This document shows, piece after piece, positions 38,167 through 47,224 of a DNA stretch of 64,000 nt (the first letter of the stretch is position 1; each line of letters opens with the position of its first letter). The notes below the pieces were generated by a model, which was given only the letters and a program-made list of their open reading frames with translations, searched no databases and was not told the DNA's origin. The position numbers and the translations under genes are program-made. The DNA comes from Asticcacaulis sp. (GTDB lineage: Bacteria > Pseudomonadota > Alphaproteobacteria > Caulobacterales > Caulobacteraceae), in contig NZ_JAIXSV010000256.1 in NCBI RefSeq assembly GCF_027484505.1, forward strand, positions 1-64,000. Direction: 5' to 3'.

Positions 38167-38490
38167 GTGAGTGCCATGCAGACCCATCCGTCGTTGATTG
38201 AACGTTCGGTCGGTGCCACGCTATGCGCCTTTACGCGCCGGGACCTGCCGCCTGAAGAAGCCGAGCTTGAACTGGTAGAAATCATCGCCAGCCAGATCGA
38301 CGGCAAGACCGACTACGCCATGGCCGTCATTGGCTTCTATGTGCGTCAGATGCTGAAAGCCCTGGCGGCGCGACAAATGGCGCTGGCCGATGCTTTTGAC
38401 GCCGTGGTCGATGCAGCGGCCTGCGCCGCCTCCGGCCATATGCAGGCGGCGCTCAAACTGTCTGAGCCGGTGTCACGCCTGCGGCATTAA
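38167..38490 (+). CDS. Hypothetical protein (about 105 aa)
   Basis: Intact ORF, alternative start 38176; no family recognised. Confidence 0.55.
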   Translation: MSAMQTHPSLIERSVGATLCAFTRRDLPPEEAELELVEIIASQIDGKTDYAMAVIGFYVRQMLKALAARQMALADAFDAVVDAAACAASGHMQAALKLSEPVSRLRH

Positions 38491-38576
38491 ATTCGCCGCG
38501 TCCTGCGATTAAATATTTCCCATAATCTATATTATGCGTAATTAGGGGTCCGCCGGGGTGGACGCTCGTCCGGCCA

Positions 38577-39404
38577 CTACCGCCCAAACAGTTGCAGCAA
38601 AAAGGATTGCGAGCGGTTTGCCACGCTCAGGGTCTGGATCGCCAGTTGCTGCTTGAGCTGAAGCGCCTGAAGCTTGCTGCTCTCCTTGGCCATGTCGGCA
38701 TCGACCAGTCGCCCGACATTGACCTCAAGCGTGTCCTGCAACTTGCCGATAAAGGTTGTGTGGCGATCCAGCGCTCTGGAGGACGCGCCCAGACGCGCCA
38801 TCGCCACAGAGATATTGCTGATCGAGCTATCCAGCGTGGCGATCAGCCCCTGCGCCGACATGGCGCTGGCAAAACCCGCTCCGCTGCTCAAGGTCAGAAT
38901 GCTGCCGCCCAGAGACAGGTTTTGCGCCATGACCGTCAGGGTGTCGCTGCCATCGGCATTGGCCAGAGCCGCAATCGAGGTGCGCGACCCGTTAAGCAGG
39001 TTGACGCCGTTAAATGTCGCGTTCCGGATCGACTGAGCGATCTGATTGCGGATGGCGACGAAGTCGTCATTCAGCGCGCGGCGGGCCGTGGTGTTCAGCG
39101 ACGGATCAGAAGCGGCCAGCGCCTTTTCTTTCAGCTCCATCAAAAGGTCGGAGATGCTCTCGCCGGCGGTCATGGCCACATCCACCACCGAGCCATTGCG
39201 GGACAAAGACTCCTTGACCGCATCCAGCGCGCGTATCTGAGCCCTCTGCCCCTGCGCCATAACCCAGCCCGACGCATCGTCCTTGGCGCTGGCGATTTTC
39301 AGACCTGACGAAATACGCGCCTGCGTCGCGTTCAACTCTTTCGAGGTCGCGTTCAGCATTTGCAGGGCCTGCATGGCCCCGACATTGGTGTTGATGGAGT
39401 TCAC
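38577..39404 (-). CDS. Flagellin
   Basis: GTG start at 39404: (M)NSINTNVGAMQALQMLNATSKELNATQARISSGLKIASAKDDASGWVMAQGQRAQIRALDAVKESLSRN; C-terminus ...LQLKQQLAIQTLSVANRSQSFLLQLFGR. Confidence 0.9.
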   Translation of the reverse strand: MNSINTNVGAMQALQMLNATSKELNATQARISSGLKIASAKDDASGWVMAQGQRAQIRALDAVKESLSRNGSVVDVAMTAGESISDLLMELKEKALAASDPSLNTTARRALNDDFVAIRNQIAQSIRNATFNGVNLLNGSRTSIAALANADGSDTLTVMAQNLSLGGSILTLSSGAGFASAMSAQGLIATLDSSISNISVAMARLGASSRALDRHTTFIGKLQDTLEVNVGRLVDADMAKESSKLQALQLKQQLAIQTLSVANRSQSFLLQLFGR

Positions 39405-39486
39405 GCTTCGTGTGTCCCCTACCCTGTGGCCGGTCGTCTTTTGCCGAACGGGAGCCCTGCTCAATAACCACGCTATCCGATCGCGT

Positions 39487-39501
39487 TTAACTTCGATTTA
39501 A
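39487..39501. promoter_or_regulatory. CtrA-type box TTAA-N7-TTAA upstream of flagellin
   Basis: TTAA-CTTCGAT-TTAA exact match to the full CtrA consensus, 83 nt from the flagellin start. Confidence 0.55.
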
Positions 39502-39586
39502 TGGCGCGCAAAAAAGACTCTTGTTTTTCAAAATTGAAAGACATTTTACACTTGAATATTTGGTCAACCAATTGTATGACATGATT

Positions 39587-39669
39587 ATGCGGTGCCCTGC
39601 ACCGTTGCCCTTCGGGGCTTTCCTCCCTGTATTGACTTAAGGCCGTGCGGTTTCGCGCGGCTTTTTTTT
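39587..39669 (+). ncRNA. Candidate small RNA (about 83 nt)
   Basis: Sigma-70-like TTGAAT(39552)-N17-TATGAC(39575); hairpins GGTGC-CCT-GCACC (39591-39603) and GCCC-TTCG-GGGC (39607-39618); terminator GCCGTGCG-GTTT-CGCGCGGC-T8 (39642-39669). Confidence 0.55.
39642..39669 (+). terminator. Rho-independent terminator without a + strand CDS upstream
   Basis: gccgtgcg-gttt-cgcgcggc followed by eight T. Confidence 0.75.
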
Positions 39670-39788
39670 CTGAATAAGGCCCAAAGGCTCCACAGAAAGG
39701 TCCACAGGGGGAATTATTAAGAATAACATTGTATTGAGTCTGCCATTCCCTTTTCGCACCCTGTGCGGCTCATCTAAACGAGGCAAGA

Positions 39789-40556
39789 ATGGCTGAAGGA
39801 CTGGCGCTGGTTATCGAAGACAGCATGACCCAGGCAAACATCGTCGGGCGGATGCTCAAGGACGAAGACTGGGACTATGTGGTCGCGCGCTCCCTGGCCG
39901 AATGTCACGAAGTGCTGTTGCAGCAACGGCCGAACCTGATTTTCGTCGATGTGTTTCTGGGCGAAGACAACAGCCTTGACCACATCACGCAAATCCGTGA
40001 CCGCGCACTGGACGCCACCATCGCCATTATGACTGCCGGGTCGCGTGACGCTTCGGTGGACAGCACGCTGAAACTGGCGCGCAGCACCAATGTCGATTAC
40101 GTCCTGCGCAAGCCCTTTTCGCGCCAGCAGATGCGCGCCATCGTCGAGTCGGCGCAGGCCGACGCCTCCGAGGGTCGCAAGCGCAAGCACGCTCTGGTCA
40201 TCGACGACAGCCATACGGTGGCGACACTGACCGCGCAGACCCTGTCGGATAACGGCTACCGCGTCTCGATTGCGCACAGCATGGAAGAAGCGCTGGACAA
40301 CGAAGACATCGCCCACGTCGATCTGATCGTCTCGGACATCTTCATGCCGGGCATGGGCGGGCTTCAGGGTATCCGCGTTATTAAATCGACCTGGCCGAAT
40401 GTACGGATTCTGGCCATGTCGGCGGGGCTGGATGCGCGCGTCAGCTCGGACCGCGCCACGTCGGCCGCCATGGCCGCCGGGGCCGACGCCGAAATCCAGA
40501 AGCCGTTCCGCCCGGTCGAGCTAATCAATACGGCCATCCGCCTGATGGCGTCGTAA
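39789..40556 (+). CDS. Response regulator with two tandem receiver domains
   Basis: REC1 ALVIEDSMTQANIVGRML...LIFVDVFLGE...YVLRKPF; REC2 ALVIDDSHTVATLTAQTL...LIVSDIFMPGM...EIQKPF; no output domain. Confidence 0.88.
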   Translation: MAEGLALVIEDSMTQANIVGRMLKDEDWDYVVARSLAECHEVLLQQRPNLIFVDVFLGEDNSLDHITQIRDRALDATIAIMTAGSRDASVDSTLKLARSTNVDYVLRKPFSRQQMRAIVESAQADASEGRKRKHALVIDDSHTVATLTAQTLSDNGYRVSIAHSMEEALDNEDIAHVDLIVSDIFMPGMGGLQGIRVIKSTWPNVRILAMSAGLDARVSSDRATSAAMAAGADAEIQKPFRPVELINTAIRLMAS

Positions 40557-40579
40557 CAGATCGCACAGCCACAAAAAGA

Positions 40580-40612
40580 AGCCGGCCCCGGAAACGGAGC
40601 CGGTTTTTTTAA
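40580..40612 (+). terminator. Terminator after tandem-REC gene
   Basis: gccggccccggaaacggagccggttttttt. Confidence 0.65.
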
Positions 40613-41034
40613 TCGCGGCAATAGCCCTCGTTGGCGGCCACGACCAAGCAGTCGGACTTTTCCGCCAGCCATTTCATGCCGGTCGCCTCCCCGTCGCCGG
40701 GCACGATGACCAGCGCCGTGCCATTGCGTTCAATATGCAGGCCGTCGGCTTGCAGCGTCCCCGCATAGGTTTTGGGACCGTCCAGATCGGCAATCACCAC
40801 CTGATAGGCCGTGTCCGATTGCGGCGTAATGGTCATGTAGGTGCCCTCCACGCCTGTCCAGCGCCCGGCATAGTCAAAGGCAGAGGCGCTTGGCGACACG
40901 ACCGACGCCGGGGTTTCGCTTACGGCGCTTTGGGCCGTTTCTTCAGCTGCGGGCTGAGAGGGTTCCGCTGAGCAGGCCGCCAGCAGCGCCGAAACCGCGA
41001 TCAAAGCCGCGCCGGGTCTCCATAGTGAGGTCAT
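40609..41034 (-). CDS. Putative lipoprotein
   Basis: MTSLWRPGAALIAVSALLAACSAEPSQ lipobox; no family recognised. Confidence 0.65.
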   Translation of the reverse strand: MTSLWRPGAALIAVSALLAACSAEPSQPAAEETAQSAVSETPASVVSPSASAFDYAGRWTGVEGTYMTITPQSDTAYQVVIADLDGPKTYAGTLQADGLHIERNGTALVIVPGDGEATGMKWLAEKSDCLVVAANEGYCRD

Positions 41035-41183
41035 GAAACATCTCCTTCTGATCCGATGCGCGACTGTAAGGGGCACAAAATAAGCGCGCCATACGGCGTC
41101 TTGCCGATGTCAGGCTTCCGCTACGGCGGAAAATGCGTTAGGCGAAACATAAATCACATCACAGGGATTTCGGGATTCCGTCT

Positions 41184-42470
41184 ATGTCCAACGCTACACC
41201 GGCGGCTATCACCGGCCACAAACCCGTCAATTCACCGGCGCAGGTCCTGCTGGCCAGCCTGATCGGCACGACCATCGAATTTTTCGACTTCTATGTCTAT
41301 GCCACGGCGGCCGTGCTGGTCTTCCCGTCACTGTTCTTTCCGACCAGCGACCCGACCTCGGCCCTGCTGCAATCCTTCGCCACCTTCTCCATCGCCTTTT
41401 TCGCGCGTCCCATCGGGGCCATGGTGTTCGGTCATTTCGGCGACCGCATCGGGCGCAAGGCAACGCTGGTGGCAGCGCTGCTGACCATGGGCATTTCCAC
41501 TGTCCTGATCGGCTGCCTGCCCAGCTATGCGCAGATTGGCGTGGTGGCCCCCCTCCTTCTGTCGTTGTGCCGTTTCGGGCAAGGCTTTGGTCTGGGTGGC
41601 GAATGGGGGGGCGCGGTGCTGCTGGCCACTGAAAATGCGCCGGAAGGCAAGCGGTCGTGGTACGGCATGTTCCCGCAACTGGGGGCCCCTATCGGCCTGC
41701 TGCTGTCGTCCGGGGCCTTCTGGGTGCTGCTGCACTTCATCTCGCAGGAAGACCTGCTGAGCTGGGGCTGGCGCGTGCCGTTCATCGCCTCGCTGGCCCT
41801 GATCGGGGTCGGCCTGTGGGTGCGTCTGTCGATCACCGAGACGCCGGAGTTTCAACAGGCTATCGACAAGGAAGAGCGCGTCAAGGTGCCGCTGGTCGAA
41901 ATCTTCGGCCGGCATAAGCGCTCATTGGTCCTCGGCACCTTTGTGGCGCTGGTGACCTTTGTTCTCTTCTATATCGGCAGCGCGTGGCTCCTCTCGTATA
42001 ATGTGAAGGTGCTGAAAATACCGTTTGTGAAGGCGCTTGAGGTGCAGATTTTGGGCTCGATTGCCTTTGGTCTGTTTATCCCGCTGTCGGCCAAGCTGGC
42101 GGAGCGCTTTGGCCGACGCGAAATCCTTATCCTGACCACGGCTTTGATTGCGGTCTTCTCGTTCGCACTTGCCCCGTTGATGGGCAATGAGGGCGGCATC
42201 TTCGTCTTTTCGGTCGCCGCCATGGCGCTGATGGGCATGACCTATGCCCTGATCGGCACGGCGCTCGCGGCCCCCTTCCCGGCCAATGTGCGCTATACAG
42301 GGGCCTCCCTCACCTTCAATTTCGCGGGTATTGTCGGGGCGTCGCTGGCCCCCTATGCCGCCACCTGGCTTCAGGCCAATTACGGCCTGAGCCATGTCGG
42401 CTACTACCTTCTGGTGGCAGCGCTGATCACACTGGTCTGCATCTTTGCCTCCGGCAAGGACGAGGTCTGA
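41184..42470 (+). CDS. MFS transporter, metabolite:H+ symporter (MHS) type
   Basis: LIGTTIEFFDFYVYATAAVLVFPSLFFP; FGHFGDRIGRKATLVAALLTMGISTVLIGCLPSY; GQGFGLGGEWGGAVLLATENAPEGKR. Confidence 0.9.
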   Translation: MSNATPAAITGHKPVNSPAQVLLASLIGTTIEFFDFYVYATAAVLVFPSLFFPTSDPTSALLQSFATFSIAFFARPIGAMVFGHFGDRIGRKATLVAALLTMGISTVLIGCLPSYAQIGVVAPLLLSLCRFGQGFGLGGEWGGAVLLATENAPEGKRSWYGMFPQLGAPIGLLLSSGAFWVLLHFISQEDLLSWGWRVPFIASLALIGVGLWVRLSITETPEFQQAIDKEERVKVPLVEIFGRHKRSLVLGTFVALVTFVLFYIGSAWLLSYNVKVLKIPFVKALEVQILGSIAFGLFIPLSAKLAERFGRREILILTTALIAVFSFALAPLMGNEGGIFVFSVAAMALMGMTYALIGTALAAPFPANVRYTGASLTFNFAGIVGASLAPYAATWLQANYGLSHVGYYLLVAALITLVCIFASGKDEV

Positions 42471-42472
42471 GC

Positions 42473-43462
42473 ATGGTGGATGAGGGGCGCACCGCGAAGC
42501 GTATCACGCTGAAAGACGTGGCCAGAGCCGCCGACGTCTCTCTGGCCAGCGCGTCGTATGCCATCAATGGCACAGGTTCGCTGGGCAGAGAGGTGCGCGC
42601 CCATATCCTCAGGGTCGCCGCCGATCTGGGTTATCGTCAGAACCTGTCGGCGCGCGCCGTGCGCACCGGGCGCACGGGGACGCTGGGGCTTATCCTGCCG
42701 GACTTTGCCAATCCCTTCTTCACCGCTCTGGCGCAGGCCGTCATGCGCCGGGCGCGCGCCAGCGGCCATTATGTCATCATCGCCGATACCGAGGGCGATA
42801 TCGGCCTCGAGCAGCAGGCCATAGCCAGCCTGATCGAGCGCGGGGCCGACGGGCTGGTGTGGTTTCCGGTACAGGATCTTGATGCCCAAACCGTAACGCC
42901 GGGACTACCGACCGTGGTGATGGATCGTAAGGCGACGGGTTTGTCTCTGGTGCTGGCGGACTATTTTGGCGGCGGACAGCAGGCGGCGGCGCATCTTCTG
43001 GCGGGCGGGCACCGCAAGGTCGGGCTCGTCTCCGGCCCGATGAGTCTCAGCAGCATGACCGAACGCTGCGAAGGCTTCCGCGCGGGTTTAAGCGACCATG
43101 CCGAATGCGTCTTTCATGTGGAAACCGCCTTTTCCGACGATCTGGAGCCCGCCGTGGGTGAGGCCATCGACCGCCGTGACGTCACGGCCATTTTCGCCGG
43201 CACGGATCAGATTGCGCTGGCCATCGTCCGGCGCGCCGCGCGCAGTGGCCTGAGGGTGCCTGAAGACCTGTCTGTCATCGGCTTTGGTGATGCCCCTTGG
43301 GTCGGCACCTCGGCCCCTGCCCTGACGACGGTGGAAATGCCCATCGAAGACATGGCCAATGAGGCCGTGGATCGCCTGTTGCAACGCGACACCGGCACCC
43401 CTGCGCGCGTCGTTTTTGATACGACTCTGATCGTGCGTGAATCGACGCGAACGCTCCCGTAA
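42473..43462 (+). CDS. LacI-family transcriptional regulator
   Basis: ITLKDVARAADVSLASASYAINGTGSLGREVRAHILRVAADLGYRQN HTH; begins 2 nt after the transporter stop. Confidence 0.9.
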   Translation: MVDEGRTAKRITLKDVARAADVSLASASYAINGTGSLGREVRAHILRVAADLGYRQNLSARAVRTGRTGTLGLILPDFANPFFTALAQAVMRRARASGHYVIIADTEGDIGLEQQAIASLIERGADGLVWFPVQDLDAQTVTPGLPTVVMDRKATGLSLVLADYFGGGQQAAAHLLAGGHRKVGLVSGPMSLSSMTERCEGFRAGLSDHAECVFHVETAFSDDLEPAVGEAIDRRDVTAIFAGTDQIALAIVRRAARSGLRVPEDLSVIGFGDAPWVGTSAPALTTVEMPIEDMANEAVDRLLQRDTGTPARVVFDTTLIVRESTRTLP

Positions 43463-43500
43463 CGGCGTTTGCAAAAAATTACCATTTTTATGAGACGCTT

Positions 43501-43515
43501 ACTTTCATTGAAAGT
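43501..43515. promoter_or_regulatory. 15-nt perfect palindrome upstream of porin
   Basis: ACTTTCA-T-TGAAAGT. Confidence 0.35.
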
Positions 43516-43580
43516 GCGCGCATCTGTGTCCGGACCTTGTTCATACGTTTCGGAAGGCGCACGCCAGTTGGAGTACGTCT

Positions 43581-44795
43581 ATGATTGTTCGCGTTTCGCT
43601 CAGCACCCTCGCCCTGGCCGGTATCGCCGGCGGTGCCCACGCCGACAGCTTTTCCGAAGCCCTCGCCAAGTCCAAACCCATCCTTGAATCCCGCCTGCGC
43701 AGCGAAAGCGTCTCGCAAGCCGGGTTGAATGATGCCGACGCCCTGACGTGGCGCAACCGCGTCGGCTTCGAGAGCGGTCAGTTCGGCAAGGTCAAGATCC
43801 TCGTTGAATTCGAGGACGTGCGCGCGCTCAAAGACGACTATAATTCGGGCTATAACGGCAAGACGAGCTACGCCTCGGTCAACGACCCGGAAGTCACCGA
43901 ACTGAATCGCCTGCAACTGACCTGGACGCCCAATGCCGCGACGACGGTGACGGCCGGGCGTCAGCGCATCCTGATCGACGACAACCGTTTCGTTGGCAAT
44001 TCCGGCTGGCGTCAGGACGAAATGACCTTTGATGCTCTGCGAGTGGACGTCAAAAAGGGCAAGTGGTCCACGACCTATGCTTACCTGACCAAGATCAACC
44101 GCACGGCGGGCGAATATGCCGACTGGGATTCCGACAGCCACATCCTTAATGTCGGCTATGCGGCCAGCCCGGCCCTGAAGCTGCAAGGCTTTGTCTATGC
44201 GCTCGATTTCAAGAATTCGGCCTATAACTCGACCCTGACCACGGGCCTGCGTTTCAGCGGTGAAAAGCCGCTCAGCAAGACGACGAAACTGACCTATGCC
44301 GGTGTCATCGCCAAACAGGTTGATCACGGCAATAACCCCAGCGATTTCAGCCTCAAGGCTGTGAATGGCGAGGTGGGCGTCAATCATGGACGCTGGAAGG
44401 TTGTCGCGGCCTATGAGAAGAATGAAGGCAATGGGGTGCGCGGCTTCATCACCCCAATCGGCAGCGCGCACAATATCCGCGGCTGGGCCGATGCCTTTTC
44501 GACCAATGGCAACAAGGTTCTGCCGGATGGTCTGAACGATCTGAATTTTACGACCACTTACGCGCATCCGACCCAGATCGGGCCCTTCAAGAAGCCGACC
44601 CTGACCCTCAGCTATCACGACTTCAAAACGGATCGCAACAGCCGCGCCGTGGGCAAGGAATGGGACGCGCTGGCCTCGGCGGCCCTGACCAAAAACCTGA
44701 CGGTCAGTGTCAAATATGCCGATTTCGAGCGTGCAGACTCCTCCATGCCGGCGTCGCGTCGCAAGGTATGGGTAGGTCTGGAATACAAGCTGTAA
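43581..44795 (+). CDS. Outer-membrane porin (alginate-export/OprD-like beta barrel)
   Basis: Signal peptide MIVRVSLSTLALAGIAGGAHA; LTWRNRVGFESGQFGKVKILVEFEDVRAL, VTAGRQRILIDDNRFVGNSGWRQDEMTFDALRV; terminal ...VWVGLEYKL. Confidence 0.75.
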   Translation: MIVRVSLSTLALAGIAGGAHADSFSEALAKSKPILESRLRSESVSQAGLNDADALTWRNRVGFESGQFGKVKILVEFEDVRALKDDYNSGYNGKTSYASVNDPEVTELNRLQLTWTPNAATTVTAGRQRILIDDNRFVGNSGWRQDEMTFDALRVDVKKGKWSTTYAYLTKINRTAGEYADWDSDSHILNVGYAASPALKLQGFVYALDFKNSAYNSTLTTGLRFSGEKPLSKTTKLTYAGVIAKQVDHGNNPSDFSLKAVNGEVGVNHGRWKVVAAYEKNEGNGVRGFITPIGSAHNIRGWADAFSTNGNKVLPDGLNDLNFTTTYAHPTQIGPFKKPTLTLSYHDFKTDRNSRAVGKEWDALASAALTKNLTVSVKYADFERADSSMPASRRKVWVGLEYKL

Positions 44796-44817
44796 GCCTA
44801 TAGACCGTGTGAAATTG

Positions 44818-44849
44818 CGGCGTCCGGAGCGATCCGGACGCCTTTTTTC
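44818..44849 (+). terminator. Terminator after porin
   Basis: gcggcgtccggagcgatccggacgcctttttt. Confidence 0.7.
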
Positions 44850-44854
44850 ATACC

Positions 44855-45544
44855 TCAGAATAGCCAGCGTATACCAAGGCTTATGCGGTTTTCTTCAGTC
44901 GGTTTACCCGCCGCGTGCGTCCGTTTGGCCGTCTCCCCCAGCGTGCGCTGGTGATCAAGCTGCACATAGGGCGCAAAGCGGCGGTTGACCTCGTAACGCA
45001 GTTGCAGGGCCGCCGTCGCGTCGGTCAGGCCTGAGCCCGTGCCGCGCTGCGGATCGGCCTGGCTGACCGCATTGAGTTCCAGCGAGGGCGACAGGATCAG
45101 CCGGTTCGTCAACAGTAGATCGTTTTCCTGCCGCAGTCGTGCACCGATAGTCCCATCTTCACCCACGAGCAGATGCGCTTCGGTTTCGAAAAAATAGGGT
45201 GCCAGCCCGTTGACCCCTATGGCCAGCCAGTTGCGATCCCCTTCCCCGAAATCGTGACGCACGCCGATCTGCGCGTCCCAGAAGGTTGAGACATTACGAC
45301 TGTAGAGGGCCCAGACTTCGCCTTCCGTCCGGGCGTCACGCACCTCGCCTTCGCTCTTGAGCCACAGTTTGTGTGTATCACCGCCGACCCAGCCGTCGGC
45401 GTCCCAATGCGCCGTGTCCTGCCCATCGTTTCGGCTGTAGGCGGTTTCCAGCCACACGGCGTGATAGGTGGCCGAATGGTCGTGTTGGGCCAGAGCGGCT
45501 GAGGGGAGCAGCAGGCACAAAGCCACTGTTTTAAGGATGTGCAT
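44855..45544 (-). CDS. copB: Copper resistance protein B
   Basis: HDHSATYHAVWLETAYSRNDGQDTAHWDADGWVGGDTHKLWLKSEGE; NRFAPYVQLDHQRTLGETA; RISLGIRWLF. Confidence 0.9.
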   Translation of the reverse strand: MHILKTVALCLLLPSAALAQHDHSATYHAVWLETAYSRNDGQDTAHWDADGWVGGDTHKLWLKSEGEVRDARTEGEVWALYSRNVSTFWDAQIGVRHDFGEGDRNWLAIGVNGLAPYFFETEAHLLVGEDGTIGARLRQENDLLLTNRLILSPSLELNAVSQADPQRGTGSGLTDATAALQLRYEVNRRFAPYVQLDHQRTLGETAKRTHAAGKPTEENRISLGIRWLF

Positions 45545-47162
45545 GATGGCCCTCCCCGTGTGGTGTGTGGTCCGGAGCGGGTTGCGCCGTCGGGGGCACA
45601 AAGCCCGCTTCCGGTGCCGTGACGCGTAGGGTGGTCATCATGCCCGACTGCATATGGAACATCAGGTGGCAGTGATAGGGCCAGTCGCCGGGCTCGGTGG
45701 CTGAGAGCAGCACCGACACGGTCTGACCCGGCGGCACGATCACCGTATGCTTGTCTGGCAGGCGATCCGCGTCCTGCCCGTTCTCAAGCTGGACGAACAT
45801 GCCGTGCAGATGCAGGGGATGCGCCATCATGGTCTCATTGACGTAGATCAGCCGCACCCGCTCATTATAACCCAGCGCAATGCCGTCCTGCGGTGAGAAG
45901 GTTTTCCCGTTGATGGTCCAGATATAGCGCTCCATATTGCCGCCCAGCACCACCTTGATAAAGCGTGTGGGGGGGCGCGTGTCGCTGTGCGGCGTCAGGC
46001 TTTTGAGCTGAGCATAGTCGAGCACCACGGTCCCTTTGGGTGCGCCGGTGTCGGCCCATCCGCTGTCATGATCCATCTGGCTCATATCCATATTGGGATC
46101 GTCGCGCATCATGACGTCCATATTCATGTCGCCCATCCTGAGCACGGCGCGCGGGCGATGCGGCGGGATATCGCCCGTCATCCCTTCGCGCGGGGCCAGC
46201 GTCCCCAGTGCAAAGCCTTCGCGGTCCAGCGACTCGGCGGCAATCGTATAGGCGCGGTCTTCGCTCGGCGTGACAATGACATCATAGGTTTCGGCATTGC
46301 CGAAGCGGAATTCATCCACCTCAACCGGCTGCACCGGTCGGCCATCGGCCGCGACAACCGTCATCTTCAGGCCCGGAATGCGCACATCGTACATCGTCAT
46401 GGCCGAGGCGTTGATAAAGCGCAGGCGCACTCGCTCACCCGCCCGGAACAGGCCCGTCCAGTTCTGGGCATTCGTCAGACCGTTGACGAGAAAGCGGTAG
46501 CCGGTGACGTCAGACAGGTCGGTGGGGAGCATACGCATCTTCCCCCACTCACCGGCTGATTTCAGAGCCTTACCAAGCCCCTCTTGATGTGCGTCCTTAA
46601 GCAGATCGCCCACCGTGCGGCGTTTGTACTGATAATAGTCGGACGACTTTTTGAGGTTGGCCTGAATACGCGCCGCGCTGTCCTGATGATAGTCGGACAG
46701 CAGCACCACATAGTCGCGATCGGCTTGAATGGGGTCGGGCGTTTTGGGGGCGATGACGATGCCGGCGTAGAGGCCGTCTGCCTCCTGCCCTAACGAATGC
46801 GAATGATACCAGTAGGTGCCTGACTGCCGGATCGGGAAACGATAGGTAAAGGTTTCGCCCGGCGCTATGCCTTTGAAACCATTGAAGCCCGGTGCCCCGT
46901 CCATTATTCCCGGCAGCAGCAGGCCATGCCAGTGGACCGAGGTCGGCGTTTTCAGCGTGTTGGTGACATGGATCACCGCCTCGTCGCCTTCGGTAAAGCG
47001 CAGGACAGGGCCGGGAATGGTGCCATTGACGGCGATCTTGGGGACGGGTTTGCCACCAATCGTGGACTGGACCTGAGATATAGTCAGGTCATAGGTGCGG
47101 GTTTCGGCCAGGGCCACAGAGGCGCACAGGCTGAAGAAACCCGCCAAAAGCATGGATTTCAT
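45531..47162 (-). CDS. copA: Copper resistance system multicopper oxidase
   Basis: SVHWHGLLLPGIMDGAPGFNG, GTYWYHSHSLGQ, MAHPLHLHGMFVQLE, PYHCHLMFHMQSGMM copper sites; Met-rich MGDMNMDVMMRDDPNMDMSQMDHD. Confidence 0.95.
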   Translation of the reverse strand: MKSMLLAGFFSLCASVALAETRTYDLTISQVQSTIGGKPVPKIAVNGTIPGPVLRFTEGDEAVIHVTNTLKTPTSVHWHGLLLPGIMDGAPGFNGFKGIAPGETFTYRFPIRQSGTYWYHSHSLGQEADGLYAGIVIAPKTPDPIQADRDYVVLLSDYHQDSAARIQANLKKSSDYYQYKRRTVGDLLKDAHQEGLGKALKSAGEWGKMRMLPTDLSDVTGYRFLVNGLTNAQNWTGLFRAGERVRLRFINASAMTMYDVRIPGLKMTVVAADGRPVQPVEVDEFRFGNAETYDVIVTPSEDRAYTIAAESLDREGFALGTLAPREGMTGDIPPHRPRAVLRMGDMNMDVMMRDDPNMDMSQMDHDSGWADTGAPKGTVVLDYAQLKSLTPHSDTRPPTRFIKVVLGGNMERYIWTINGKTFSPQDGIALGYNERVRLIYVNETMMAHPLHLHGMFVQLENGQDADRLPDKHTVIVPPGQTVSVLLSATEPGDWPYHCHLMFHMQSGMMTTLRVTAPEAGFVPPTAQPAPDHTPHGEGHHAHP

Positions 47163-47224
47163 GAGTGTTTTCCTGAAAAACGTGAATGGCTGCGCCCGCT
47201 CTGGGCGCCATACGAGTCCGGTTT

